From contig JABMLP010000012.1 of NCBI GenBank assembly GCA_013176395.1, positions 310,001-374,000 on the forward strand: a stretch of DNA of 64,000 nt, given 5' to 3'. Numbering within the stretch: position 1 is the stretch's first letter; each line of letters begins with the position of its first letter. The stretch is from Venturia oleaginea. Its lineage: Eukaryota > Ascomycota > Dothideomycetes > Venturiales > Venturiaceae. This document shows, in pieces, positions 22,264 to 35,530 of this stretch. The notes below the pieces were generated by a model. That model ran no database searches, was not told the DNA's origin, and saw nothing but the letters and a program-made list of their open reading frames with translations. The position numbers and the translations under genes were made by a program.

Positions 22264-23452
22264 ATGGACCAGATCCCTGATCTCCTCTACAGTGAAAACG
22301 AGGCTCATGAAGAGCGAAAGACTTGGCTCATTGTCGGAGCCTCACGTGGAATTGGCCTGGAGTTCGTCAGGCAGCTATTGATCAAAGGAGAACGAATTCT
22401 GGCCACTGTGCGACAGGCGTTTGCCGAACATGCTTCGCGGCTTTGGAACCAGGCCGGGAGTGATCATGGACGATGTAGGATGTTCATGTGCGACATCCTC
22501 TCGGAAGCAAGTATCATTGTTCGTAGCCGCTCATCAAGGTCTTGCACGGATCCTGATCAATACCTTTAGGCCTTTGTGTCGGAGCTTTTGACAATACCGA
22601 ACTTGAAGATTGATTATGTTGTAATCAATGCAGGCGTCCTCAAATATCCCAATGTACGTAGCCTGACAGGAGGCATAGGGATAAAGCTAATTTGAGAATC
22701 AGAGAGCAACTGAAGTGTATGCTTGTAATTCCCTTCCAAATAACGAGACCTGACCAGTGCGGCTTTTAGGTCTTTTGACGTAGTGCAAATGCTTTCTTTG
22801 GTCGCCGACAGTAGCTAAACAAGAACAGGAATTCGCATTTCATTTACACACGAATACGATAGGACCCATCATCACTGCCCAGAAGCTTTTACAAACAAAC
22901 ATCCCGATCGGAACCATAGTCTTCATGTCCAGCGACTCAGGCTCTGCCACCAATTTCCGGGAGGATGAAGATGGGTAAGACCATCAAGTCTATCCCACAT
23001 GTAAACGCTTGCTGACTGCCTCCAGCTTTGGTGCTTACGCTGCCTCTAAATGTGCTCTAAATCAAATGTTGCGGGTATGTCCAGCGTCATTGATGATCAA
23101 GCCTCCGTACTCACTCTTACAGCACATGGCCGCAGAGTTGAAACGAAAGGACGACGATACGATCATACTAGCCATGCATCCAGGAGAAGTAGCAACGTTC
23201 GTCACCTATCCAGTTTGATCTTGGGCTTTCTAACAGCGACTAGGGATATGGCAAACATCGACATTCCATGGGAGGTTGATGGAATGATGACAGCGGAACA
23301 GAGTGTCTCTGCCATGTTCCCAGTTATCCAATCCAAGAAGATCCAGCATAGCGGGACGTTCTGGACATGGGAGAACAAGGTCTGTAATATTACCTTAGCA
23401 TCTGCCACCTCATCTTCCTTGCTAATTAATTCCATAGCCTTGCCCTTGGTAG
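22264..23452 (+). CDS. Short-chain dehydrogenase/reductase (C-factor/sniffer-like), nine exons
   Basis: NAD(P)-dependent oxidoreductase of the classical SDR fold; substrate unknown. My splice model is 22264-22518, 22570-22653, 22703-22716, 22770-22779, 22829-22974, 23026-23074, 23123-23196, 23244-23379 and 23438-23452. Phases agree and the total is 260 residues. Visible motifs are the nucleotide-binding GASRGIG, INAGVLKYPN, the catalytic Ser region FMSSDSGSA, YAASK (Tyr and Lys of the active site) and HPGEVATDMA. The protein ends ENKPCPW. Exons 3 and 4 are only 14 and 10 nt long but together supply RATEVSFD, exactly the segment expected between YPN and EFAFHL. Introns 1 and 7 use the donor GTTCGT. 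No lesion is needed, so the gene is probably functional. Confidence 0.85.
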
Positions 23453-26400
23453 AAAACTGCGATTGCGCTGGACGGTGGCAGAGGGTCACGATCTAGCGTA
23501 TGATGAGTCTTTGCTATTTGAGAAAAAGAGCAGAGGTACTTCTTGATCCCATTTACCGTATTGCGAGTAGCCATAGCCAGTTAGATGGGGCCACTCGTTC
23601 GCGACTTTCCACTTCTCACATTTCAGGAAGATTATATTTTTTAGCTCTATTACTCCTTGTAAACTTGATTTTTCGCGTAGACTAGCTACACTGACTCCTT
23701 CTCAGACTCTATTGGCTGGTCTCAAATCGCCACCTCTGGTTGGGGTTTGACAGATTTGCTCAGGAAGACTACTCTATGTAGTGAAGCCGATGCCGAGTGT
23801 CTACTGGAGCTTATCTCAAATACTTCCCGATAAACTCTGCGCAATCACCCTGTCAATCTTCCACCTGGAAACTCGGGAGTCTTGCAGCAGCCGTGTTGAG
23901 AGTTGTGCATCAGCATCACGTGTATAGGATAGAGCTCTTTCAACATGACCCATCATCACAGCCTTTGCACTGAGTTGCTACTTAGTGACAACCCTTAGCA
24001 CTTATAATTGCACTTACAACTCAATCATCTCTTCCACGCAAATTTCATCTTACTACTACCGAGACATTTACAAAGACAGCTCTTCGAACATGGCGAAGCC
24101 AAACCTAATCAAAAAGAAAGTGCCTAAGCAGAAGCAGAAGCAGAAGCATCATAAAAAGTAACACACCTCACAAAAGAACACCGAAGTAATAACTACGCCA
24201 GCAGCTAAAGAGCACTGCGAAACAGGTTAGTTGTCTCTGATACCCATTGTGAACGCACCTTCTCACCATCGACTGTGTTCAGAACCTCAGACTCCCACAC
24301 AAGTATCTCGCCAGCCAAGCCTACCGGCCGAGCTACTAATCAAAGTCTACCAAATGCACAACTTGTCGAACAAGTGGCGCCTCTAGCATCCGAGGCAAAC
24401 TTTCTATCAGGGTACTCAATTGAATGCTCAGGCAGGGGTTGCTGTTGGATTGGGTCAGAGTCATGTCTCGATTACATCGTCCACAGGAGATACCGAAGAG
24501 AACACCCTGACTTCGTGTACTCTTGGCCTCGGGTACCAAGAATACAGGCATGTCTGTCCATGAACAAACTTATTAATATCAATCCAGAGTGCCTGTCTCA
24601 CCATTTTGAGATTGAGAAATTCCTACCAACGTTTCCAAAAACAGTCCACTGATGCGCTTCCCACTTGTGAACGAGCACATCTTCATGATAGACGTTAGCA
24701 ACTTAAATACCCTAACAACTTGGCAACCGCCCCCAGCAACTCGAGTCGACCAAATCCAGCGCGTAGTCGTTCGAATAGCAGCCGTCAATATCAACACCGA
24801 TTACTTGCCCCCTGCGCTTTCGGTTCACTAGAAAATCACACTGATGCAGGACTTTCTCTATATATTGACTTCATTACGCCACCTACGCATCAGCTAGGAC
24901 GCTTCAAAAATGCACCCGGACTTTGGGAGATACGGACCGCCCTTTCCCATAACAAGGGCGAGAGAGATGGATTTTCTACTACGATATTAAGAGGGCGCTG
25001 TTGGCTGGGTGTCCGATATTGGAGACATTGGTTATAAGCGCAATACGGCAACGTACTTATGGGTGGTCTAGGAGAGCGGAGGGGAGGGTGGAGTTGTTTG
25101 CAGATTTTTGATATATCGGCTTTCAAAAGCGGATGGAGATGGATGCCTCGAAATACTCTGGTGAAGTGAAGTTGCGAGCGCTCTTGTAACGATTGCTGGG
25201 AGGAAATGGCCTTTGGACAGTCGGGACGGATGAAAAGGCTGCCGGCGAGTATCGAAGTTGGCTCATTAGATGCTTTTGGCCACTATTCCCTTCGAATGAG
25301 TGATCTTGCCTTTGGACAACAAGAGAGCAACTCTGAATGTTGCTTGAGTAATTGGCTATGCGCATCGATGTTACCTCCCAGATACTCGTTGATGTCGACC
25401 ATTGCATCACGGTTGCCTCATCAACTCAATGTCCCTGATACCCTCCTACCTTTACCATCGGTTTGCCTCGCTATCGTGTTTTCATCTCTTGCAACTAGAG
25501 AACGATGTCAAAGAACTCCGAGCAAGGTGTCTTGCAAGCCCCCGCAGAATATCTGCGACATCCGTTTCAATCAGGATACATACACGGGAAACTAATGGAA
25601 GGGGATGTCGGATCAACATCGTGGTACCTAAGAACGACTCTCCAGTTCTCAGGGGCGGTGATAGTAACGCGCTGCTGCGCTCTCAACTGGACATCGTCTG
25701 ATGGGTATTTTATTATACCAAAGCCTTCGTTGTAGAGATCCTAGACGTTCAAAGAATGCTACCTTCAATTGGCAGCTGTGTAAACGTGCCCAGTGAAGCG
25801 GTCAAACGAGCACGATTTGTCGGTAATTCTGGCGGTCAGTGAAAAACAATCTTCAAAACAAAGCTCTCATGCCCGAATTCTCCCGCCGGATATCCTATCT
25901 TAGGTAGCTTAGCTATTCAACCCCGAAGCTTCCAAATACGAGTCCGAGCAGACTTGATACGATCGTATACGATACCACCAGGGGGATTCTCGACATACTG
26001 ATATGAACGCGCACGATGAAGCGGCCTTCATCGGCAACCTTGCGAAGATCGAGAAAATCTCACCGTAATGTCCAGCTCTTCTTCTTCGCCTGCTGCGGAC
26101 ACCTCTGCATCCATCACGCTGTCCGCTGCAGCGCACTCTCAACATCAGGGCGAGTATGTCGGTGGAGTCTCTCCACCACGGCCGAAAGCCCTTATCGTAT
26201 CCGGAAGAAATCTGGAGGCAAGGTCTAGATGTTGTCTCGACAAACAAGAGTCTGACAAGCTCATTAGCCCCATCGTAAGTAAAGCCGTCGCCTTTCCCGC
26301 GCAGCCAAGTCGACTAAACACCGTTCGTAACGTTTTTGAAATAGAGTAATATGCAATCACCCTTGTAGTCTACAGGGTCATGGCCCATGGGGAAAAGTTG

Positions 26401-29400
26401 AGGCCTGGATTCTTCCTGGCGCCTACAAGGCACAAGGATTGTTGTTCCAGGGAATGGCTTGTCGGCGGCAAAATTCATATATCTTCGCGGTTGCGGCGTA
26501 GGAGATGGAATCCCGATACCCTCGAGACGAGTGGTACGAGTCAGATGATGATCGTACACGAAGACAGGTCTCTCTCGGAAGCTGGGCGAAATAAGCCCGG
26601 AAGTCAGACCGGTCGGTCATTGTAAGATTTGAGCCTCATCACCTTTATCGCTATCTTTGATGCCGATAAAGCTGTCACAATCCTCGTGAGATAGTTCTTC
26701 CTTGGTGATGTCATGGCATCTGTGGTGAGTTGGGCTCGAATCAAGTCTTATTATGCGCGCAACGCGTGTTGTCTCGATTTGAAACAAAGCATGGTGTTGT
26801 GTTCGAAGAGTGTGAAGCTTATAAGTCAGTAAGAACGGTGTTTGTCGGTGTGAAAGATGGCCTCAGGATAGCACAAGAATGGGGACCACAAAATAGTGGT
26901 AGGGAGATGGTACCTGGATGTCTTGCAACCTTCTTGGATGAAGGTGTGCTGAGTGATGAAGCTGGCAACAGCTCGGATGTGAGATTAGCGCCGATTCCCG
27001 AGACGGATGTGATGGTGCCGTTCGATCAGGCTCACACGATATGTCCAGCCAGTCGGGTCAGGCAGCAATTTCGTAGAAAAGTTGCGGGAGGCCATGTTGT
27101 TGGTATTGTTGAGAGGAGAAGAGAGTGATTAAGGATCTCTTATGCACGAGCGAAATGACGCGACGACGATCCATGGCTCGAACTCGGACCAGCTGAGCGA
27201 TTAAGATTAAGATGGGGGGACACGCAATCGTCTCATGCTACTGTGAGTTCAACCAGGTAAAAGCAATGCATAATGGACCAAAGAGCTTGGAGATAAAGGA
27301 GGCGTGTGCGGTAACATGACCAAAAAGGCATGCAGCCAAGGTTGTATGAACGCACAACAGTCGGTGAGAAGATGGCCGGAAGAGGCATCGAGCATCTTTC
27401 TGGAGCGATACTCTTGATGACCTTCACAAGAAATGTTGAGAGAAGGTCGCGAAAATATGTTTCGATTGCTGCCACCCAGGTCTATCGTTAGGTATTGTGT
27501 GACAAAAAATGAGGACCTCCCTTCCAAATCAAGTTCCTTGCATCTAAATGACTAAAAGAGCATACAAGTTGCATCACTTCCACCCACCAAATCCTTCAGC
27601 TCTTGCAGGACGAGCGATAGCCAGAAAGGATACATCTCAAAATCTGCGGGCCCGAACAATTCCACGACCAGGCGAGTAAGCCACCATCGGTCCATCTTCG
27701 CGCTTCCCAATGAGCAGCCCCTCCTGCTTTAGGTCAGTAGACTATTAGCATCTTGGAAAGAAAATCTACTCACGTTGGAGTTCACACCAGGTGCTTCGCA
27801 AGATTGAGCCTCGAACCATTCGAGAGAAGAAGAGGCGATGTCGACTCGTTGACACTTGGAGGTGATGCTGTTGTCTCGCAAGCTCATGCTCGTACCTTGA
27901 TGGCCCTTGCCCAGTGACTATATAGGATCAGATATTGTACAGCATCGTTGACGGAAGAACTCACCAGGCAATTCGTGCAAGCATTGCCGTTTACCTCCAC
28001 GAAGCCATGCTGGCCTGGTTGTTGATAATAGCAGCACGAATACTTGTCATATCCGCTCGACATGTTTGGACTGGAAGTGGTATGGTAGATTTGGTAGCGA
28101 ATAAAACCAGAGAGGTGAATCGACAGATAGCTAATGGATTGGAAGAGGAGCTTGTGGATTCAAATCACCTCCAGCGGAGACGAAGATTTAAGTATCATTC
28201 ACCAGACAAACACCAAAGTTTGATATGCACCGGCAGTATATGGAGTAAGACAAAGCTGGCTTCTTTTCTGTCCGCTTCCACCCTATCCCGTTGACTATAC
28301 AATGGCCTGCGGCATGGATTGTTAACGATTCTCTATGAATGAAAAACAATGGCGCGACAAGTGAGATGTGTTTCCCTGCCGAACAACGAAGACTGTGAAC
28401 AATCAAGACATGATCTTCTCGGCAACAAAGGACCATAATCTTCACCTGAACCCGGATGAGGAATGGTTCTGCGTTGTTCTGGAGCCTCGTATTGGGCCGT
28501 GGGATTCTTTACAACGACGTTTTCATCTCAAGATGCAATTGCTATGGAGCCAGATCCAATCTATTGGTACTAAACAACTGGGGGGTGACGACGGCATGAT
28601 TGCTAGGACTGATTCGCCATGTGGCACAACGCTAGACAAGACACGCAGGCAGCCGCGCTTCAGTCGCATGTTACTGTGGCGCGCCGACAAGGCCAAACCT
28701 TTCTATCCATGCTGTTTCCTTCCTTTGAAAACCAATCTGCCGATTCTTTTGTATCTCCGAGCAAATAACAAGTCCCTATGGGGCGAAAAGAACGTGATCG
28801 TCTAACGAAGGAATGGCGCCTGACTAGAAACGAGGGCCAGCAGCGGTCCAATCGCGATGAACGAATTGACATTACGACGCTTCTATCGCGGAATCCTTGT
28901 CAATACGTGAACACGATTTTTTGTTCGGGATAGGGGACAGACGCTCGTATTGGTCTGAGTGGATCGGAGGAAAGCCATTGGGTGAACGGCGGATCCGGAG
29001 TCTGACTTCAGTGTGGCTTCGTTCTGTTGGTGAGAACATCGAGCCCTCAGGTATCGTGATGAGGAATAAAAAAAATCCTTTGGATCCAACGGGGAATATT
29101 GTCGCCTCAAACAACGCGACGGAGAATCTGCAGCTCGGTGGAGAGGTCAGAGCATAGTTTTTTCGATGCAAAGGGGCCAGAACGTGACTGGGACGTATTC
29201 GAGAGGGTTCTTCTCAGTATGCGACGACAGCTTGAAGGAGAGTATAGAAAGGGAAGAAAGTGAAAGAAGGACGAAGCCAGAAACCGGTCTTATACTCCAA
29301 CGCCAGAATCCAACGGGCGCATTATTGGACGTGCCTACGCTTGCAGCAAGGAAGCAGGCAAAAATTGCCTTGTTCTGCGGCGGTGATGGGACTGACGAAT

Positions 29401-30650
29401 GTTACACAACATATGAGACTGGTCTTTTGGAATGGTTCGAACGGACTTGAGATGAGCTTTGATACTATGATCCGCCATTCATGGTGCATTTTCATTCCCA
29501 GGGCGCTCACTCCGTATCATGTGGCAAGACGGGCGTGGCGGCGAAGCATACTGGCTGTTCAGGTTGTTATTCACGAAGGAATGTCGTCTGCGAGAGACGT
29601 TGTGCGCATTCGGTCCGATTCACCGATAGAATTATCTTGTCAACTATTATGGTTCCTCCTTACTCCAACCTTCGGAGATGGTAGTATCGCTTTACGGGGT
29701 CAGCTAGCATGTTGAGGCGAAGACGCTTTTTGGATCTTCGCTAGCAAGACTCATTACAGAAGTTGCTCACTTCAAAAATTCGGGAGAAGGAAACTGACTC
29801 GACGAGAGCACCTTGAGAGATGTCTCATACTCTCACTGCTATTTCTGGTTGGGCCGGAATATTCTAAAATGAGGCACGAGACACGCCTGCCTGACATATC
29901 AACAAGCATGCATTCCTCTAAGTGGAAGAACGGTGAAGAATAATTCTCTTTTTTCCAACCACGCAGTCTATTTCCTTGCAGAGAAGCATCACGCCTGATT
30001 ATTGCTTCACTTTTGCCGCTCGACAAATTACTCAGGAACTTGAGAAATCGCGAACATCTACCCGGATGCTATTTCTGGGTGGAAGTCACTTTATTCCATA
30101 CGAATGCAGGTACGTCGTCAACGGCAGCCGTGAAGAAGGCCAGCTCCAGAACGGCCTCCACTCAAGTTGTAGCGCGAGAGACGAGCACGCAACCTTGCAA
30201 GTGATCAGCATATCAAAGTCGCACAGCTGGCTCGACGGGCTCTGTTCCGATTGCCTTGTTCTGTCAGGAACATGAATCTTGCTTTAGCGAGGCGGATCCT
30301 TCTCACACTCGACCGGTTACGTCCTCTAGTCATAACTCTCCAAAATTAACGGATTTTTAATATATTTCACCTCGAGGATGAGCGGTCGAACCAGGTCAAG
30401 GCAGAAACGAGGATGCTGGACGCGACATCGAGACGTCCAGGAGGGTGTGGAGAGTCTCTTTGGAAGTGTGAAGCAGGGCGACAGGGAGCGGGCTACGAGC
30501 GAGTCGAGCCGAATGACGATTGACGATTCGGCAACTTTGAAGGCGCTTGCCGTGGCTGCTCCCGAGAGACGTTCGAGCCACTGACTGGAGCGAGCGAGTC
30601 CGTGGCTATCGCTCGCGTGGGGTGAAGGTGCAGCAATCATGGCGAGCTCA
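23453..30650. other. Gene-poor accessory-looking region
   Basis: Over 7 kb with no gene I can support. Short frames are interrupted frequently. Between about 24300 and 25700 one frame gives protein-like stretches (for example DYLPPALSVH and ATIPFE.VILPLDNKRATLN) broken by stops, which may be a decayed gene. An ORF at 26730-27128 is open for 132 residues but has no recognisable domain. No transposon ends were found by eye. The region is unlike the densely packed right end of the window. Confidence 0.5.
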
Positions 30651-30716
30651 CACAGTCGAGTAAGTCGAGTTGTTCCGAGCTTACACAGCCGAGTAAGTCG
30701 AGTTGTTCCGAGTAAG
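30651..30716. repeat. 33-bp tandem duplication
   Basis: Two nearly identical 33-bp units containing GAGTAAGTCGAGTTGTTCCG (30651-30683 and 30684-30716), with one T/C difference near the start of the unit. Function unknown. Confidence 0.9.
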
Positions 30717-31017
30717 CATAAAGCAAGCTCAGTGGCACCGTCATTGGCACAACGTGAGTGACAAGGGCTGTGATGCGAACCTTCGAATAATCGTCATGTA
30801 AGCATGCAAAAAACAACGTTTCCGATGCTCAGGAGGGGTCAGGGAGGCATGAGGGTGGGACGAGAGAACAGCGCATGCTATGCTGAGGCCACGCGCTCAT
30901 GCGATTCCCAGCAGTGTGCGACGCGAGATGGAATCAGCAGGACTTGGAACCAGTACGGAGGGAGGTCTCCGTGGCTCTACATCCCGTACGTTGGCATTAT
31001 GCTGCTGCTGCGGGGTT

Positions 31018-31122
31018 AGCGGCTGCAAGCAAGCAGCAAGCAAGAAGCAAGCAAGCAAGCAGCAGCAGCAAGCAGCAAGCAGCAAGCAACAAGCAGCACG
31101 CAGCAGCAGCAGCAGCACGCAA
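31018..31122. repeat. CAG/CAAG-type simple repeat
   Basis: An irregular tract of CAGCAAG and CAG units. It keeps several frames open on both strands and explains the Ala-, Ser/Lys- and Leu/Cys-rich ORFs reported there. Confidence 0.9.
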
Positions 31123-32044
31123 CGCTCTTGTGTCCCCTCGCCCACAACGTACTTGCGTTATCTGCTCTCTACCAGTCAGGCTGCCCTCCCAGCGCAGCGG
31201 AAGCCCAATGATAGAGGCTGCTGGCCAGATCAGAGAAGGGAATTGAGTGGCGCTAGAACGAATTGTATCTTCTACTCCGGCTTCTATGCAGTTGTGGGCG
31301 GCGGTTTTGTTAGGCTCAATGCTGGTCAACTTTAATCACCGGTTCGATACAGTTGACAGGCCGGAGAAGGCCGACGAGTGGGAATATATAGCAAGGATGT
31401 CCAATCTAAGCCGAGGGACAAGCTCTCCTGTCCTGCAAAGAGACGCGGCGTCCTGCTGGCCGATTCGACCGCTCGAAGATGACCGTCGATGCATTCTATT
31501 CGCCCCGAATTATAGCGGCCGCCAGATCTTCGCCGCAATCGTCGGCCTCATTGGCCGGCGCGGACGTGGCGCTGCTTTCCCTCAGGCTTGGATCGACTTC
31601 CTCCATCGATGTAACCCTCAGCAGCAGCAGCAGCAGTCTGAGCCTTCCTACCAGTACCGGGCAGCCTCGCCTCTCCAACTTCTGGCCTATGTGGGGTCTG
31701 TCTCCCTCTGCCCTGTCTCATTTCCCATGCTGGCCTGCCTACTTGTTGACTTCGCTTTCCTCCCTCGTCCCTGGTTTAATCTATTTCTCTGGACCGTCTC
31801 AACCGTCTATGCGTGTCGCCTAGTCCTGTGTTTCTCCCTGACCTTGGACCCCGGCATTGAGCTTATCGGACTATCCCACGACGAGCATCATTAATTCATC
31901 TACTTATCCGCGTTCATGCAGCTTCTATGTGGTCCGTCAACACGTTCGCAATTTACAACTTGCCTCGCGTCAAGGACATCATAACTACTTTACAATCGCC
32001 CCGGGCCAAGCTTAGTTTTTTTTTGATATTCATTAATACCTATC
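31123..32044. other. Upstream region of the Zn2Cys6 gene
   Basis: Contains a frame open at 31247-31894 (GTG start, several hydrophobic stretches, a short Gln run) and an overlapping Ser-rich frame. Neither resembles a known protein. The region ends at the ATG of the transcription factor and is most simply read as its promoter and long 5' leader. Confidence 0.5.
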
Positions 32045-34620
32045 ATGGCGTCATCCACACTTCCACCTCCGCCTGCTGCTGTCGATTCTACAGCGGCTAT
32101 AGTTGCCCCTACTCCAACACCACGAAAGCGAAGAAGAAGAACTGCTGCCAGTGGCGCTGCTGAAGATTGTCACACTTGCCGCAAGCGCCAAATTCGATGC
32201 GATCGTAGACGACCCTATTGTATGTACTCGAACCCCCCCCCCCCCCCCACAGTATGCTAACCCAAACTCACGGTTCAGGTTCTCAATGCCTTGAGATCGG
32301 CAAAGATTGCTCGGGATATAGAACCACTCTGACCTGGGGAGTGGGAGTGGCGAGTCGAGGAAAACTGCGAGGTCTCTCCTTGCCAATACTGAATTCTCCG
32401 CCAACCAAACAAGATATTTCCTCAGCTCCAACAAAACTTCGGACCTCGCCCGTCACCAAGACAGCCAGCTTTCCACTACTGAGAGCACCTGAACGAGTAC
32501 AGGCGATCAAACATGAGGAAATCAGTCCCACGCGCTTTTCTCACGGCTCAGACTTTGGGCTACCGGTCTACAATTCGAGTCATTTTCAAACGACTCGTCC
32601 AATCCCTATTCCAACCTCGTCTGCGAATCATGGATGGCACGTGCCGGGCTTTACTGAGCACCTCGAGGACTACAGCTCATATTCCGGCAACCAGGCACGT
32701 CTACAACTTCGACCACGCCCACTACAGAGGCTGCATACGATAACTTCCTCCTTCGACGAAACCATTTTCTCAGCCCCTTCAACCGGTTCTGTGAGCACCT
32801 TCAGCGAGAGTGACTTCCCTTCACCAAGAGAGCTCCCACCAACTCCAGAAGAAGGTCACTTGACAGAGCCATTCATCCGCTCATATCCTGATACATACCC
32901 ATGTCACCAAGAATCCATGCACCAGCCAATAGAGTCGTACAGTTACATGAACACTCCTCGATCACATCCGACAAGCGACTATGCAGCTACGAGCTTGGAA
33001 TCTTCAATGGGCAACCAGGCATGCATGGACATGTATTCTGTCCCAACAACATTCTCAGACTTCCTCCATCGCACAGATTACGGACCTGTTGAAGAAATAA
33101 CACAGCAGTTCGAGTATGTGAAACCGGAACAGGAGTATCTCCAACAAACAATGGTCAGTCATCCGGTGCATTGGAGTCCTGCCGTCCCTCACACGCTAGA
33201 AGCTTCCAATTTTCATCATTTGAGCCCGCGCATGCGATTTCTCATCGACTACTACGACAAAGCAATCTGCCCTGTTCTGGTAGCTTTCGATAGCCCGAAG
33301 AATCCGTATCGCATGCATGTGTTACCGCTCGCGGTCACAAGTAGGTCTCTCCAGAACGCCATTGCCGCTCTAGCGACCAACAACATCCGAATGCGAGGCC
33401 TGAAAGAGCTAAATGGTTATGGAACTGATCCTTTTGACCATCTTAGCTCTGATGATATCAGGGATATCTCGAACGACCCTACGCCTGAAGAAATCCACTT
33501 CAAGGCTGCTAGCGTTGATCTCTTCAACGCATCGCTGAAGGAGCAAGGCGGTGCAGGCGATGACTCAGTCCTCGCGACTTTGCTCGTTCTCTGTCTCTTC
33601 CATGTCTGCGATAGCGGGTTCTCAAAATTCAAAACCCAACTCGCTGGCGTACAGAAGCTCCTCAGCATGCGCGAAAAGCAAGGCAGTTCCGCCGAGTTTC
33701 TTGGTTGGATCCAAATGTTCTTCACGTGGTTTGATGTCTTGACAGCTACCGTCAATGATCGAGAAGCTCAAGTCAGGCCAGATACCTTTGATATGCTAGA
33801 TCTGAGTGCCAACCTCGGAGCTCTCGAGTATCTCAGTGGATGTGAAGGGCGTCTCTTCAAACTCATCGCTCGTCTGGGCCGTCTCAACCTCTTGAGCCAG
33901 AACAGAACTACGCTGCCAAATCCACGCACTTCGAGATCTCGCTCTTCTCCGGACTATTACAGCCTCGACGGTAATGGCTGGGGCAACCCCATTTCACCCC
34001 CAGCCGAAATTCCTGCTTCCCAAACACCATCCCACGATCCACGCCAGGAATTTTGGTGTGAATGGAGTCACATCCGTAGTAGATTGGTCAACTGGAACCC
34101 CCCAGCAGGACCACAACCAACAATGACCGAAGCCGATCACGCATCATTACATCACATCAGCGAGGCCTTCAGACACGCAGCGCTCCTCTACACGGAGAGA
34201 CTTGGATCACCGAACCTACCCCCATCCTCAGCGCCCATCCAAACCCTCGTCTCAGCGGCTCTTCGCCATATTTCCGCCATCCCCGTCACCAGCTGCGTCA
34301 ACAAGTTTCTCCTTTGGCCCGTGTTCATCGCAGGCACCGAATGCGTCACCAAGACCGATCGCGACATGATTCGTCAACGTTGCGTGGAGATTACGCGTGA
34401 AAGCGGCTTCTGGAATAACATGAGTTGTCTTGAGGTTTTGGAGAGGGTGTGGGCTGAGGACGATCATGGGGAGGGATTGGGTTTTGTGAGGTTTGGTGGG
34501 GAGGAGGCGGGCTTGTCTTCTGTGCCTATGATGAGTAGTATGGGTGGTCAAGCTTTCCGATGGAGGAAGGCTATGCTCAGGGGTGCCTCTGGGGCCGAGG
34601 GTGATTACATTGTCGTTTGA
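32045..34620 (+). CDS. Zn2Cys6 fungal transcription factor
   Basis: Nuclear DNA-binding regulator. Exon 1 (32045-32219) and exon 2 (32279-34620) encode 838 residues. The junction is in phase 1 and completes the binuclear zinc cluster: Cys at 42, 45, 52, 59, 62 and 69, spacing C-x2-C-x6-C-x6-C-x2-C-x6-C. A basic stretch RKRRRR just before it probably contributes to nuclear import or DNA contact. The middle part is Ser/Pro-rich. From about residue 375 (RMRFLIDYYDKAICPVLVAF) to near the end it resembles the Fungal_trans_2 domain of Pro1/ARCA-like regulators. The 59-bp intron (GTATGT...TTCAG) contains a run of 16 C (32233-32248). An earlier AG directly after the C run would bring an immediate stop if used. 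Targets unknown; the agmatinase and transporters downstream are candidates by position only. Confidence 0.9.
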
Positions 34621-35530
34621 TGATGGGGAACTTGGGATCGGGTTTAGCGTTTTTCACAAAGGATAAACGCTAGAGGTATTGGATACATGAACGGAGCGTA
34701 GATCCATGGTGGCATGGTTACGATATCGTTTTTCTTCTCAACTTCAAGGTGTAGAGCAAGTCGGGTGGTTTTGGTATCGTTTTGATTCCCCCTCCTCGTC
34801 GGTAATCCTTCTTTTAATTCATGCGCTCGAGCAGCTGCGAAGGGTTTTGGCATGGCATGGCATGGCATGTTGTTCATTATTCATCGTACATAACACACAC
34901 TTCTTGTATACTATCCATTGTAGACACGCAAAGATACTCGACCGGCACTAATGAAGCACATGAGGCTATAGGAGGTAGCACAAATGAGAACGATAAGAAA
35001 CACTATTCATCAGTACGACATGAACTTCTCCCTTTTCTGTCATCACATGCGATGAAAGAGCCGGTGCAAGCCGAGATATCTAGTTATCAAGTCGCTGGGT
35101 TGGGAACAAATGGTGGGCCCTTCCGATGCGCAAAGAGCATTTCCCTTTGTTTTCGTTGATCAGGCAGGGACGGGGACGGGGACGCGGAGGGAAAACATCA
35201 CGTTCGTTCCCGATTTGGTAACATGTCCTTTCAATTGTTTCATTATTATCGTCATCGTCATCGTCATCGCCATCGTCATAGCTTTCCTTCGAACAAAGAA
35301 GAGGCTTTGGAAAATGTCCTGCAGTATGCATGCATGTTAATGCTGTCCTTCATGTCCCTCTGTCCCTCGGTCCGTTCGTCATAAGTTCTTCACCCCACGA
35401 AATTCGAAGTGCAGACGGCTTGTTCTAGCTCAGCCTGGGTGGTGCGCCACGTTCAACCGTCCCGCTCGCTCGCTCATCACCACCGCCACAACTCCCGATA
35501 TGCCATGGACAATCCATGCGAACTAATCTC
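34621..35530. other. Convergent 3' region
   Basis: Lies between the 3' ends of the transcription factor (+) and the agmatinase (-). It holds simple repeats: GGGACG units near 35167-35185 and a TCGTCA tract near 35250-35281. No gene seen. Confidence 0.6.

Noticed and set aside
26730..27128. 132-residue ORF
   Set aside because: No domain, no splice context, isolated in a gene-poor stretch; not enough to call a gene.
27165..27215. tRNA A-box-like GCTCAGCTGG followed by GTTCGAGCC on the minus strand
   Set aside because: The two boxes are far too close together for a tRNA and no cloverleaf forms.
31247..31894. 215-residue ORF before the Zn2Cys6 gene
   Set aside because: GTG start, overlapping open frames, no recognisable domain; more likely promoter or leader.
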